Origin: Amyloporia xantha
Taxonomy: Eukaryota > Basidiomycota > Agaricomycetes > Polyporales > Adustoporiaceae
DNA: 64,000 nt
NCBI GenBank assembly: GCA_036971615.1
Contig: JAYKKR010000022.1
Location: 186,001 to 250,000 of the forward strand
Direction: 5' to 3'
A program made the position numbers and the translations under genes. This document shows, in pieces, positions 21,897 through 33,722 of the stretch. Under the pieces are notes generated by a model, which worked only from the letters and a program-made list of their open reading frames with translations, was not told where the DNA came from and did not search any database. Within the stretch, counting starts at the first letter, position 1. Each line of letters starts with the position of its first letter.

Positions 21897-24800
21897 TCAC
21901 AGTGCACTCCCGCCCTCGTCCGTCTTGCTCGGCCTAGATGCAGGTGCCCGACCCTCCAGCGGCTGGTCCAGCGCGAGCAGCATCACGCGAGCACGGTGCC
22001 CCCGCAGGCGGCCAGCCTTGTGGTGCTTGCGAATCTTGCGCGCAATGTCGCGCCGCATCCGTGTCTGGAAAGCGTCTTCCCATTCCGTCTTGTCCTTGAC
22101 TAGCAAGTCCCAGAAGTTATATGCCATGACCGGGTCGTCCGCCCGCAGCGCCGCGATGATGCAGTCCATGCCCATCTTCGGCGACGGTATCTGCTTCGCG
22201 TCCAGCAGCAAGTCAATGAGAGTCTTCGCCTCGTCCAGATGCTCCCGCGGCGAGACGCGCCCGTCGTCGTACATCGTGATAGTGCTCCGAATGAGGGTCC
22301 CGATCGTCTTGTACGACAGATCGCAGTTGAGCTCTTGCGCCTTGTGCACGAGCGACGTGACCAGGGGCATGTCGCGGTGCACAATAGCATGGTGTATGGC
22401 GATTCCGAACGTCACCGCGTCCATCTGCAGCCCTGCCTTGGCCATCCGCTCAATCACCTGGGCGGCCCCCGTAGGGTTGTACTCCGCCAGAATAGACAGC
22501 GCTACGTTGACGTCTCGCAGATCGGGCAATATACGGCGCTTGATCATCAGCTTGAACGCGTCCACACCGCGCTCGAGCTTGCCAAGCATAAAGCTCGCCC
22601 GAGCCAAGGCGTTCAGCTCGAAGTGGTGTGCTTCTCTGAGCGGTCGTCGACTCTTCAGGAACGCAGCATAGACAAGCTCGGCAAAAGCCCTGAAGTTCTT
22701 CATTTTGCGCCCAGATTTTTCAGCTTGGGCCTCGGTGCTGGGATCGCCAGTTCCGTCTGCCCTAGGCTGTGTCTGTATCGACGAAGACAAGTCGCTGTTC
22801 GAGATCCGGGCGATTCCGTACTCCGCTGATGGTGCAGCATGCTTGGTGTCACCGGAGGTATGGTGCGCGTGAGAAGCCAGTTCATTTACGACGACACTCG
22901 GTTCCGCTATGGAAGAGTCCTTGGACAGATATTTGGTGGTCGTGAGCAAAGCTTCCAATGTCGATGCCATGGGATCGTGATCGTCTTGTGCAGATTCCTC
23001 CGAGACAAAGTCCGCCGATGAAGGTGCTGGCGAAGTAGTGCGCAAGGAGGCACGCCTTGGAACATGAGGACCATTGTCCTTCTCGTCGCTGGTCTTTGAG
23101 AAGGTTGCAGCCATCTCAACAACGTCGAAGTCGGCAGATCCCGAGAACAATGGATCGACTTTCGATCCTACAGCTTTTCCGCGTCTGCTGAGGCTAGTGA
23201 ACAGACTGACCAGCCGGAGCATCGCCATCGAGTTACCGACCACGACTTCCCGGTCCTCACCATTTGCATATCGCTCCCACAGTGCTCTGGCCTGCATGGC
23301 GAGGCCTTGCGAGGCCACAAGTGCGATGAAACGTCCGCGATCATGGACAGGAATGGGAATGTTATCGTCGACCACTTGCGTCGCTAGCTGACGGGCGGCG
23401 TGGAAGCTTTTGCTATGCATTAGGAGTTGTTGGAGGAGCCAGGTCAAGGCACCATCTTGAGGAGGGGGGTATGAGTGCGCCCCTTGCGCGCAAAGATCCC
23501 GCGAGGCGCGATAAACACATTCGGCCAGCTGCGATTTCCTCAGCCGCTGCGCCGCCGTGTAGAAGTCCTGCAGAACGGCGGGTGGAATTGAGTACTCGGG
23601 GGACCGCTCTATGAGCGCAATGATGATAGCCGCAGATGCGGAGAGGTCGCGAAACGAAGGCTCCCTCAGTAGACTCCGCAACGCGTACACCGACAATTCA
23701 GCAAGAGGAGGAGTGATGACATTTTGCGACACCTCTCTCAGCAGTAACTGTCTTACATTGGCGCGCCAGTTCCGCTGCACACTTGATCGAACCAAGGCCG
23801 AAAGAACGATGAAACCAAAGTCACCTGACGCGAGATCCGTGCTACGGATGGCTGCAGGGTGCAAATTATTTGTTTGAACGAGGACGGCCATGACTTTGAG
23901 CGATTGGGCGCGCATGTCCATCATTGCGAGGTTGCACGCGAGGAGGTACAATAATTCAACAGCCTGTGATGATTCCTCGAGGATTTCGGGCGTACAGGCA
24001 CTCCTTGAGTCTACTAGCATGTCGATGAGAAGAGAAGCAATGATATCGGCCAGCTCGCAATCAGCTGCTGGGTAGGTTGGGGGGAGAGTAAGGCTCGCTG
24101 CACTTATGGATATCTTCGTGTCCGCCGGCATCGTGTATAATCCGTCCAATGAGCGAAGGAATGTGAGCAATGAGATGATTTGGCGCTTCTGCAAAAGCCC
24201 CTTCTGCGAGAGCAATAAGATCTCGCGGACGGTCTCGAGATGCAGCTTGTGTCCGAGATGATGGCCCTTCGCCATGACGTCCTCGACCAGGGAAGCAATA
24301 ATGTCCATTCTCCTCTCCTTCGCAGCCGTCTCCAGCACATTAAGGAAGAATGTGAAACGGAAGTCCTTGGACCAGAACGAACGTTTCTTGCGATATCTGA
24401 CATAGGTAGCCAAGGGATTTTCAGCTCTTGAGGGCTCCGCGTGTCTCTTCGTTTCCGCCGGCAAGGCGGGCGTGTCAGAAAACTGCGACATGTCATACTT
24501 TGCGCGTTCGCCGGTCTGAGAGGCAGTGATTCCGTTGACAGAGGCGTGTCGCGTCTCGACACCCTTTTTGACCGTTTCTGCTCCCCCTTTGCCGTCCGGT
24601 GGTGCTGATGCAGCTGGAACGAGATCATATATTTCCGGCAGGAGCACAGAAGAAGATCCCGCAAGAAGTCGTCGAGAGACATGGGATGGTGGGAGCAGTC
24701 GCGGTATGTATGCTCGAAGCAATACGTGCCGGCAAATGAACATAAAGTCAGCTACGTGGTGCGCCCCCGCACGGTCAGACTGGCTCAAACTGCGAAGACA

Positions 24801-24917
24801 TCGAGAACTTACCGCATACCGCGGCACCACCTGGAACTTGGAGAGTCTCGACACGAAACGAATTGGGATCACTGCACGGCGGGACAGGAGGCCAGACTCG
24901 CAAACTTTTTGGGACAA
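21897..24917 (-). CDS. PPR-like, probably mitochondrial protein
   Basis: A long, nearly uninterrupted frame of about 1006 codons starting MSQKVCESGLLSRRAVIPIR. The Arg/Ser-rich N-terminus without acidic residues fits a mitochondrial targeting sequence. The body is all-helical; the C-terminal half shows degenerate pentatricopeptide-type pairs, for example AQVIERMAKAGLQMDAVTFG and ILPDLRDVNVALSILAEYNP. Such proteins bind organelle RNA and act in its processing or translation. A GTAAGT after residue 36 or so (near 24810) suggests a possible 5' intron, so the N-terminus may differ. The basic tail (RKIRKHHKAGRLRGHRARV) could bind RNA. The exact target is unknown. Confidence 0.7.
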   Translation of the reverse strand: MSQKVCESGLLSRRAVIPIRFVSRLSKFQVVPRYAVSSRCLRSLSQSDRAGAHHVADFMFICRHVLLRAYIPRLLPPSHVSRRLLAGSSSVLLPEIYDLVPAASAPPDGKGGAETVKKGVETRHASVNGITASQTGERAKYDMSQFSDTPALPAETKRHAEPSRAENPLATYVRYRKKRSFWSKDFRFTFFLNVLETAAKERRMDIIASLVEDVMAKGHHLGHKLHLETVREILLLSQKGLLQKRQIISLLTFLRSLDGLYTMPADTKISISAASLTLPPTYPAADCELADIIASLLIDMLVDSRSACTPEILEESSQAVELLYLLACNLAMMDMRAQSLKVMAVLVQTNNLHPAAIRSTDLASGDFGFIVLSALVRSSVQRNWRANVRQLLLREVSQNVITPPLAELSVYALRSLLREPSFRDLSASAAIIIALIERSPEYSIPPAVLQDFYTAAQRLRKSQLAECVYRASRDLCAQGAHSYPPPQDGALTWLLQQLLMHSKSFHAARQLATQVVDDNIPIPVHDRGRFIALVASQGLAMQARALWERYANGEDREVVVGNSMAMLRLVSLFTSLSRRGKAVGSKVDPLFSGSADFDVVEMAATFSKTSDEKDNGPHVPRRASLRTTSPAPSSADFVSEESAQDDHDPMASTLEALLTTTKYLSKDSSIAEPSVVVNELASHAHHTSGDTKHAAPSAEYGIARISNSDLSSSIQTQPRADGTGDPSTEAQAEKSGRKMKNFRAFAELVYAAFLKSRRPLREAHHFELNALARASFMLGKLERGVDAFKLMIKRRILPDLRDVNVALSILAEYNPTGAAQVIERMAKAGLQMDAVTFGIAIHHAIVHRDMPLVTSLVHKAQELNCDLSYKTIGTLIRSTITMYDDGRVSPREHLDEAKTLIDLLLDAKQIPSPKMGMDCIIAALRADDPVMAYNFWDLLVKDKTEWEDAFQTRMRRDIARKIRKHHKAGRLRGHRARVMLLALDQPLEGRAPASRPSKTDEGGSAL

Positions 24918-27031
24918 GACACACGTCGGGTCTTCGTGTGAAGCAGGAAGACCATGTCACGCGTGATCTCCGCGTGACTCGTCGTGGACGCGTCGTCACG
25001 TCCGCATGTCCTCGACCGAAATGCTACTAACTCAGTATAACTGACTAGCGTAGGTAAGTAGTTTTAGATGAAACGAACGAGTCGGAAATCATCGTGAAAA
25101 TTGTCTTATCGGCATATCGTGGCTGTGAGAAGAAGTGACGTGTTTCGCTTTTCTGGTGCGCTATACTACGATCATCATGTCTAATAATTTGAAGGGGCTG
25201 AATTATATGTTGAGGTAATTGCTGAAGTCAACCCCGAGAGTTATGCAGACCCTGTTCTCGCGGGAAATGTTTAACAAACCAATCTACACACGTAGAACAT
25301 GCACATGTTACCCGAGTGCATGTTCTTACCCCGGACGCATGAGATGCAAGCAACTGCTGACCACAGATGTTGAGCAGAGATTTTTGCAGTTTCCTTCAAT
25401 AGAAGTAGGTCATATCCACCGACGACCCCTGTGATACGTGGAATTGAACAAGTGATGTCGCACTATGCTCTCATGAGACCCGTGTCAACAATTCCAAGCG
25501 GGCTACACGCCACCCCAATAGATAACGTTCAGGTTCAAAGCAACACTGAAAAGGCATCCGACGAACTATTTCTGATTACACCCAGGCTTCATCTACACTA
25601 ACCGCGCGTTCTGTAGCGCTGTGTTGCACCTGCTCTCGGAGTATCTCTGGAATTTCTTATTTGCAGCGTTATACTCATCTCATTGGCTACAGAAATGCTA
25701 TCGGTAGAATATCTCCAATCCGCCACAAGCGAGCAAACGAGCCACATCTGTTTTATAACGCAGCCCAGCGTCCCGATTTGCACCATACGGTTCCGGGGCT
25801 GCGATTAGCATTTGATATAAATCCGTAATTCCTCCGCAAACTGGCCTGAAGACGTTTCTCCGAGATCTATGCGTGTCATGCTTACCCTATTGTTACCGGC
25901 AGAGAAGGGAAGCTTACAGCATTCTAAATTCTACGTCAGTGTTTGCTGGTATGCATCTTCTTCCTTCAGGGTCATCGCGTGCGTTCTCATCTTCATGCAC
26001 CTAGTGTCGCGTGGTTTTTTGGGAAGAGCAGGTCCACAAGCAACAAAGAGACAAACTGCTGAGATCCCGCTTTTTCGTCGAGCAAGAACGACTAGTAGCG
26101 CGTCGTTGTATACGGACAGACGGCTACCGCTTCTTATTCAATAGCAGGTGACTACGAACCCTGGTCTCTGGCGCCCTTCGTCTTGAAACCAGACCAAATC
26201 ATAGACGTACTCACGATCATCGGCGCTATTATAAAGCACTCGACCTCTATCCCCATAAAGTATTTTAGAGAAGACAAGTCTTCGACGTCGCCTATCACCC
26301 GCTGTGGTGCCAAGTAGCAATGACACTTCGAAGGGTCTTCTCAGGAGATGCCTCCGGATGCAATCTCTCGGAGGTCGAGACCACGTCATTATAGGCTTCT
26401 GCTTATACAGCGCCAGCATTTTAGGGAGTACAAGGTCAGTCCGGCCGTGTCTACCTTTAGGAGACCGGTCCAGAAGAGCGACTATCTTTATGACATCCAC
26501 TTTAGATGTTCTTATGTCCGCTGTCACTGTGTTTCCCAGACTAGTAGACAAGATCTGAACGGAATATTCCGAATTGAATGTGCAGAATTATCCCTCGCAT
26601 CAGTGTCTCAGGAAACTCTCGCATCGCGACCGCCGAGGGCTTGTCCACCTCTTTGTAGAAATTCTTTCACCTGCCCAAGCGTCAATGGACTGGTCATCCG
26701 ACTGTAACCCTCCCTTTTCCATGCCTCATCATTAGCACATGCATGTTCCAGAGATTATTTTGCTGAACAGCTCTACGACACGTAGTCACTGCATTTCGTA
26801 AATACAAGCGTTCCGAACGAACGAAATTCCCAATCGGGCAGGTGTGCAAGAAACAGTCTGCGATCACTTACGCGATCACAGTCGGCAACGTGCGACCGCG
26901 AGCGACGCAGTTCGACTCTGGCACAGGCGTCCATCATCGTTGAATATATCCTGCTCTCGCTCTTTCTCCTCCCCGGTTCTCTCTACAACTTAGATACTAC
27001 CGGCTTGGTTGGGTAAAATCTAAGAGGGACC
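24918..27031. other. Divergent intergenic region
   Basis: About 2.1 kb between the start codons of the PPR gene and GRASP. Short frames such as 26138-26551 (-) show no recognisable motif. The last 100 bp before 27032 are pyrimidine-rich, as is usual before fungal starts. Confidence 0.5.
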
Positions 27032-28700
27032 ATGGGGGCCGGACAATCTACAGCCTCACAAATTCCTTCACGCGCCTTACACGTCTTGCGTGTCACTCCG
27101 TTGTCTCCTGCGTCTCAGACGTCCATCGAGCCCTTCTTCGATTTTGTAGTTGGCTTCCAGGGCGACAACTTTGCGGCGAACAATACAGTGGACGCGGGTG
27201 AGCTTGAGAAGATCGTCGAAGGCCATGAGGGTCGCTCGCTGGACTTGTTGATTTGGAACAGCAAGAGCCAACAAACTCGAGGTAAGCGCAATGCTATCTC
27301 TAGCTTGATGGATGATGCACATAGGTGTACGCACTAGTTGTATCGATCACTCCTTCGCGAGATTGGTCATTACCGCAGTCAAACGCGCCAGAGCCTCAGG
27401 AACCAGAAGCGGAACTCAAGCCATCTTTGTTAGGCTTGAGCATGCGCATGTGTGAACCTGAGTTTGCACTTGACAATGTCTGGCATGTCTTGGACGTCCT
27501 TGAGGGTAGTCCTGCAGAGAGTGCAGGACTAGTACCGTACGGTGATTGGATTATCGGCTGGTCGGGAGGCGTACTGAGCGCAGAAGGTGATTTCTACGAG
27601 GTTGTTGAATCGGTACGTTTCGGCTTCTGGTATTGTTCTTGTCGTTCAATTCTCAGTCCTTACAGCACATAGAAAAGCCGCTGCGAGTATATGTCTATTC
27701 ATATGACTTCGAGTGCGTATAGCACTATACAGCGGAGTTCATTTTTTGACCGCTGTTTAGTACAATCCGAGAAGTTGTGTTGGTACCAAATCGTCACTGG
27801 GGAGGAGAGGGCTTACTGGGCTGCGTCTTTGGGTACGCTAGGCTCGTGCACATATTCCTTTCCATACTGACGCTTCGCCGTCCAGGTTTGGGTTGCTCCA
27901 CCGCATACCTCCTTTACCAGCGGACAGGGAGCCGGGGTCGATCCCACCCGAGCTCATCGAGTATACTGACGATTATGAAGAACAGCAGCTCTTCGTGCCC
28001 GCGGACCTGCATGGCGAGTCAGAGGGTCCGGAATTCAGCGAGGACGAGGAGCAATGGCAGCATGAAGAATGGCTCCGACAGTCTTATACGAGCAGCTACG
28101 ATCATGAGCACGATCCTGCCAATGAGACGTCTTCTACGTACTCCCCGCGGTCCGAGCATGAGCACGAATTGCATTCACAGGACACCCAGCATGTGAAGCT
28201 CGACGACGAAGAGTCGCCTGGGCACACCCAGGATACTCCGCCAGACCAGGACACGCGTGAGCCACCGCATTCGCTTACTCTTGAACCAGAACATGAGCAT
28301 GAACACGACTCTGGGACTCCCAGCAGCCCCATAGTGCAGGTCACTCCTACACCTGTACGACTTGCGTCTTTCAACATCCCGCGCTCCGCAACTCCAACTC
28401 AGGCCCGCACGTTAGGCTCATTCATGAACGGTGATTCATCGAGATCATCCTAAATTTGATATCTGCACGCTCAACCTTACGCTACACTAAGGTATTGGCA
28501 TTCATCCACGCACAACCTCCTGGGACGGTAGAGGAAGTGTGTTTGATTTGGGGAGCAGAGACTTGGACAGTCCTGGAGTTCATCGCAGACATGACACCGA
28601 GGACGACACACTCAGCATGGCTGATAGCGACAGAACAGAGACGACGGAAATGGACAGTGAGGTCACTTCGCAAGCTGGCAGTCTCACAAGTATCGACTAG
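27032..28700 (+). CDS. GRH1: GRASP55/65 family Golgi stacking protein (Grh1)
   Basis: Peripheral Golgi protein that tethers cisternae and supports COPII traffic and unconventional secretion. It begins MGAGQS, a consensus for N-myristoylation at Gly2. The two PDZ-like halves of the GRASP domain follow: FDFVVGFQGDNF and LLIWNSKSQQTR, then SLLGLSMRMCEPE, NVWHVLDVLEGSPAESAGL, PYGDWIIGW, RVYVYSYDFDTIREV and PNRHWGGEGLLGCVFG. The tail is acidic, Ser/Pro-rich and carries His-Glu runs. One junction uses the acceptor just before 27340 to give TRVVSITPSRDW. The last exon (about 28491-28700, ending VTSQAGSLTSID) follows an intron with a GTGATT donor; reading through would stop at 28453. It converges with the MATH-BTB gene. 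Confidence 0.92.
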
Positions 28701-28896
28701 GAGTCATTGATGACTATGTAAAACGTTGTCCAATGTGACATATTCCCATCCATAACTCACTCCCGGTCTTCTTTCCTGATGACTCGCAAGGACCTATGAT
28801 TACAAAAGAACATCTAACGTACCGAGCATCGACAGACGCCCTCATTCCGTATACCCTGACCAATTGAAATTTGACGATGTCGCACATGGGATGACT

Positions 28897-31416
28897 TTAC
28901 TCCCGAGCACCACTATCCTTCCTATCTCCGTCCGCAGTGTCTATAGCCCGAGGGTTATACTCTAGATTGACTGTGATAATGGGCCAGACTAAAGGGGTGG
29001 CAAGAGTCAAGGCCTAGTATATTGATGAACACGCGAACCGGAGAAACGTACCTTCTTCGAAGCCCGGGTGCCTTCCAAGTCGAATGTGTTGCCAGACATT
29101 CTGCATAGAGTCCGATCCCCGAATCTCAGCCCAATTTTCGAGGAAGAAGCGCACTTGGACCTGCACATGACATGAAAGATTATGCGAATTGCATAAGACT
29201 CTCCATGCTATAGGTCACTGACATTGTCTTGGCTTACCTTGCGGACGTCTTCAAATGCAGCAGAGAACGTTGAGAACACCTCATATGCCACGTTGTCAGT
29301 CGTCAGCGATTTGACGATGTGTTGAAACGCGCGCTGTTTCAGCTCTTGGAGGTCATATTCTGCGAAGATGGCATTATTCCATTTTCTCTTATAAAAGAGA
29401 AGGGGACGTGGAAATGCACTCACTATCGGCTAGCCTATATACTGCCTTTGCTGAGCAAGGTCGGGGACGCCCAGTGTCGTTGTTCTTCGCCCACTGCGAG
29501 ATCCATTCCCTGCGAGATTGTGGCGCTGCTGTAGCTGCGGCTCCAGAACTCTCTGACTGTTGATGGCTAGGTCGCTGACTGAAAGGGATTGTTGTTTGAC
29601 TTTCTAAGATGGACGGTGTGGAAATCGGGGCGGTCAGCTTCGGCGTCTGGGCTGTAGAGGTGAGGAACGAGGAGGAGAGCGGTGCAAAAACAATCGTGTC
29701 TGTGTATATCTGTTTTCCATAATGCGATATGAGTGAAATGAACCATGTTGTGGAGAAGTCGGCATACGTAATAAAGGACTGCACGGAAGGTAGTATATGC
29801 TACATCCTCAATCACCACCCGCACTTTGGTGGGTCCTGGAATGCTGGCATTGGAAGCTGAAGGGGTTTCCTCGTGTGCCTGTGGCCTCGGAAGAGATGAA
29901 TCGGTACTCCTCGGTGAGGATGGATGAGACAACTTTGCACGAACATTACGCCGCGTCTCGTCATCTTGATCACCGGAACCCTGGTGTTGACCATCACCCT
30001 CGGGGACGGATGTCCACGAGCTGGTGTCCGATGCAGCACTTCCTATGGACGACCGACTACATTCTGTAAATAAAGTTTCTTTGGAGGATTCCCTGCCAGT
30101 ATCAATATCTGTGTCCACAAGCACCTCGTCCTCGTCGTCCTCATCATCGGAATCCTCGAATTCGCGTGTGATCGAGCGCGACACATGCATCTGACGTGAT
30201 GTATTTGGATGTACAGATCTTCCGCGCTGAAGTTCCAATGTTGGATGGCTCGCAGAACTCTCTGCAAAACCTGAGCCGAACACTGTCAGAATTCGTTTGT
30301 CAATAACCAAATTCACCGCGCTATGTCTCCTTAATGTAGAATGCCACTTACTCGTATCGAAGTACTCCACTCTTTTCAACAATCTGCGCGCAGCATATAT
30401 TGTTCTTGCATTTGGCATGCTTCCGCCTCTTCTCGGTAGGATAAACTCCACGTCAGAATATACAGGACTTATGCGAAGAGCGTTCACTACGGATCCTGCA
30501 GATAAGCGAAGAATGGGACATACTCGTCAAGAAGTCCACCCATCGCATCCAACAGATCCTTTGGCACCAGGGTACGAGGCGTGGTCGGGGGTGCAACAGC
30601 TGGCACTGGGGAAGACGTGATGGTGCAAATTATGAGGAAAGCATCTTGCTGTTTCACAATCGGAGCTTGATAGTAAACAGAATCTCTGCGGGCGAATTGA
30701 GCCCATCCCCAGTTCTGGGTCTACGGCTCTGGTGTGAACCCAGTTAAATCTCACACGGATTACTTGCGTACCCGGTAAGAAAACGAATGATCGTGGGCCT
30801 CCTTATTGTTAAACAACACCGTTTTCTCCAGGCTGTAACGAGAAACAGTCAGCTCTTTTTGAAATAGAGAGATGAAACTATGTACTTGCGAAGCTCGAAT
30901 CCAAATTTGAAGAGACCCTCGCGAACCCATCTGATGGCATTTGATTCAACATGATCGACGCAGAAAGTGTAAGCTTTTTTGCACTCACTTTCCGTTGACC
31001 GAATTATCCTTTTCCTCTGTGGTTGGCTATGTGATGTTACAGATACGAAGTCCAGACAAAATAGCAGGTAATCTGACTGACCTCACAGGATAGATACAAG
31101 CTTACGAATGATTGGCCCTCGGAATTAGAATTCCCGGAATTGGCGTAGAACAAGATCTATTGGACATAGTAGACCGACTCAAATGACCTAATACTCAGCC
31201 CGAAGGGCCTTACCTGCCAACGGACGCCGCCAAACCTCATGGATTTGGTCACTTTGGACTTCGAGTCCCCTTTGCTGCGCTCTGAATGAACGACCTTTCT
31301 TCTTAAAGAACTGAATATTCTACAAACCTGGAGTCAAATAAATTCTTGAGACCGCGAAGAGTCCACTCGAATCTGATTGTCGTGCTCTCAAGGTATTCCA
31401 CGGTTGAGGCGTCCAT
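28897..31416 (-). CDS. MATH-BTB domain protein
   Basis: Probable substrate adaptor of a cullin-3 ubiquitin ligase. The MATH-like part gives TTIRFEWTLRGLKNLF, SKVTKSMRFGGVRWQILFYA, FVSLYLSCE, WVREGLFKFGFELR and HDHSFSYR, then NWGWAQFARRDSVYYQAP. The BTB part begins ISPVYSDVEFILPR and ARTIYAARRLLKRVEYFDT, is interrupted by a long acidic, Ser-rich insert with DDEDDEDE, and resumes VYRLADKYDLQELKQRAF-like sequence. The last exon reads HPGFEEVWPIITVNLEYN and stops at 28897. All introns are short. The ATG at 31416 is the first in this chain; an upstream exon cannot be excluded. Convergent with GRASP, with 196 bp between stop codons. Confidence 0.85.
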
Positions 31417-31689
31417 GCTCCACCCTACTACTTCCTGTCAAAGATGGATATTGCTCAGATGATTGAACGGGAGTGCCCCGATGTCGTGAGTGGTAGTGCT
31501 ATTGACTGGACTCAAAAGTCCTAGCTATAGGACCTAGAATGTACTGTGCAGTGGAGGAGGCTATTCGAGTTTCTCAGGATCTCTCAGGAGTTGAACTGAT
31601 CATCGTGCGGGGTAAGATCACGTGCGTCAATCCGATCTTATGCCTCTCATGGTTCAAAAAAAGGCCTTCCGCGGTCGACTTGTAGGCAG

Positions 31690-32348
31690 ACCCGCTCTTT
31701 TCCCGGGCCCAGCTTTCACCTTCTCTCAGGTGATTTGGGAGGCTCATCGAGAACTGAGCTGGCCGTGGTCACCATATTAATACCCCTTCTCCCTTCACGG
31801 CCTTATTTTGTCAGGACGCTGTATGTCCTCTCCGGCCGAGGGACGAGTGATCCCAGAGAGTAACTGTTACTGGATGAGACTGCCAATTGTGGTATTTTCC
31901 ATAGACGGAAAATGTCGGCGGAGGGCAGTAATTTTGCCAGGCGTGCGGAGAGGGCCCACCTGGCCCCACCGTCAGCGCGCAACCGGGACTCCTCGAGCGC
32001 AGCGGAGGAGCAGAGGGCGCGCTCAGGTAGGCACACTAAAGCCTCGTTCGTACATTCGACGAGATCATGGGGACGAGACCGCTTTGTCCAAGCCTTCCAC
32101 ATACATTGCATTTACCGGGCAGTGACTTTATCGCGATGCTTTCGCCCCGTGGACTATTGTGGCCGGAATAGCTGCTTCATACAGTGAGTCACATATGCGC
32201 ATGGCCCATATTTTCCCAGTAAGGCCGCTAAGTAGTAACAGTGGAAGACCGTTACTATTTCAACTGGTAGGCTGGTCATCCCTCGCTACCGATGTCCTGA
32301 CTGTCGTCCGCCTCTGCTATTTCAATTGAGCGCCCATATACAGGAGGT
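31690..32348. repeat. Direct repeat, copy 1 (with inserted DNA)
   Basis: Parts of this stretch recur at 34348-34817. The clearest block is 31746-31831 against 34661-34742, about 85% identical, including GAGCTGGCCGT and CTTCACGGCCTTATT. Flanking blocks 31713-31736 and 32290-32348 also match. Between the last two blocks this copy has about 460 bp that the other lacks. Confidence 0.75.
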
Positions 32349-32372
32349 ATTCCTGGCTAGCGTAAATTTGGT

Positions 32373-32472
32373 TCTGCACTTTTGCTCATGGCGGCTATTC
32401 ATCAGTCAGCATTTCATTGGAGTCTGCGCTTTTGCTGACGGAGCAGCTACTCATCAGTCAGCATTGAGCTGG
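32373..32472. repeat. Tandem duplication, 50-bp unit
   Basis: Two adjacent imperfect units start TCTGCACTTTTGCT and TCTGCGCTTTTGCT and share CATCAGTCAGCATT. They lie 110-210 bp before the SDR start codon, so they may be duplicated promoter elements. Confidence 0.75.
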
Positions 32473-32580
32473 CGGTCCGCTCGTCCGTCCTCAAGGATAG
32501 CTGATGGCACTTAAGTCGCTTGCGTTCAGCTAGCGGCTTGTTCTCCCCATCTCGCATCTCCTCAGTCGCACAACACGAAA

Positions 32581-33722
32581 ATGTCTTCGCTGTCTCTCGA
32601 AAAATTGTTCAGCCTGCAGGGTCGTGTCGCCCTTGTTACTGGGGGCGGTACCGGGATTGGCTGGATGATCGCAGAAGGTCTTGCGGTGAACGGGGCTAAG
32701 GTCTACATTACAGGTCGGCGAAAAGAGGTGTTGGAGAGCAAGGCGGTGTCGTTCGAACAGGAGAACAAGGGAAAAGGTTCCATTGTCCCGTAAGTTCTTG
32801 GGATTAATTATCATGGCATGATGCAATATTCACGGATACCCCTCTAGTTTGGTCATGGATGTGACCGATCGGGCGAGCATATTAGCTGGTCAAGAGGCCG
32901 TTGCGTCCGCCGAGGGAAAGCTGCATATCCTAGTTAACAAGTGAGACCCACGGTATTTGCTTCTGCTATTTTACCTGTGCTCATGGCCCACTGCTCATGT
33001 TTGCTGTGAGAATCCAGCGCAGGACAGATAGGACCCGTGTCACATTTCCTCGGAGATACCAAGGGACCGGAACACAAGGATGCTGAAACGCTTGGGCGGG
33101 CAATGTTTAATAGCGAGACGGCCGAGGAGTGGGCGGGGGTGTACAGCGCAAACACGTTCTCTGTCTACTTTGTGACCGTCGCGTTCCTCGGGCTACTGGC
33201 AAAGGGCAGCGGCGACGTGCCGGGGTACACATCGAGCGTGATCAACATTACGAGCATCAGCGGGAACATTAAGCTTGCGCAAACTCGCGTAGGTGCACAG
33301 CCCTCTTCGCCTGTTGGATTATGCTGAACCGTACTGCGACAGTTCGGATATAACAGCTCAAAGGCGGCGGCGATACACTTGACCAAGATGCTCGCGACGG
33401 AACTGGCACTGAGGAAGATCCCCGTGCGCGTCTGCAGCGTTGCACCCGGTGTATTCGAGTCTGAGATGACGTACGAGAAGATCACGCCGGAAATTATGGA
33501 CCGGGTTGGCAAAGGCATTGTTCCTGTTCCCGAGAGCAGGCCAGGAACGTACGTGCAGCTTCTTGCTGATAGTCGGCGTTTGCGGCTCACTGCTTATCGT
33601 TTAGGGCCCAAGAAATGGCGGGGACTGTCATTTATCTTGTGTCGCCTGCGGGATGTTATACGAATGGACAGGAGATTATCGTTGATGGGGGCTACACCTC
33701 TGTGAACCCGTCGCTTCGATGA
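32581..33722 (+). CDS. Short-chain dehydrogenase/reductase (SDR)
   Basis: Classical SDR using NAD(P)H; the substrate cannot be told. The protein begins MSSLSLEKLFSLQGRVALVT. The nucleotide site TGGGTGIG, the structural NNAG, the catalytic Ser in INITSISG, and the Tyr/Lys pair in YNSSK (Tyr codon 33349) are all present, as is the late motif VAPGVFESEM and the C-terminal GQEIIVDGGYTSV. Introns start with GTAAGT after IVP (32791), after NN (32940), near 33290 and near 33550. Length is about 300 residues, normal for the family, with some extra residues around 33070-33130 (DTKGPEHKDAETLGR). The closest described types are the fungal 3-oxoacyl-reductase/RhlG-like SDRs. It is bracketed by the duplicated segments listed separately. 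Confidence 0.92.

Larger units (their letters stand above)
31417..32580. other. Divergent promoter region, MATH-BTB / SDR
   Basis: About 1.2 kb between two start codons. It contains most of direct repeat copy 1 and the 50-bp tandem repeat. No coding sequence is supported. Confidence 0.5.

Noticed and set aside
26138..26551. Minus-strand frame of 137 codons in the PPR/GRASP spacer
   Set aside because: No recognisable motif, no partner exons and an Arg-rich composition typical of chance frames here.
27280..27345. Frameshift in the GRASP gene
   Set aside because: The nearest acceptor leaves the frame off by one, but the next one (CGCACTAG) gives TRVVSITPSRDW, matching the family.
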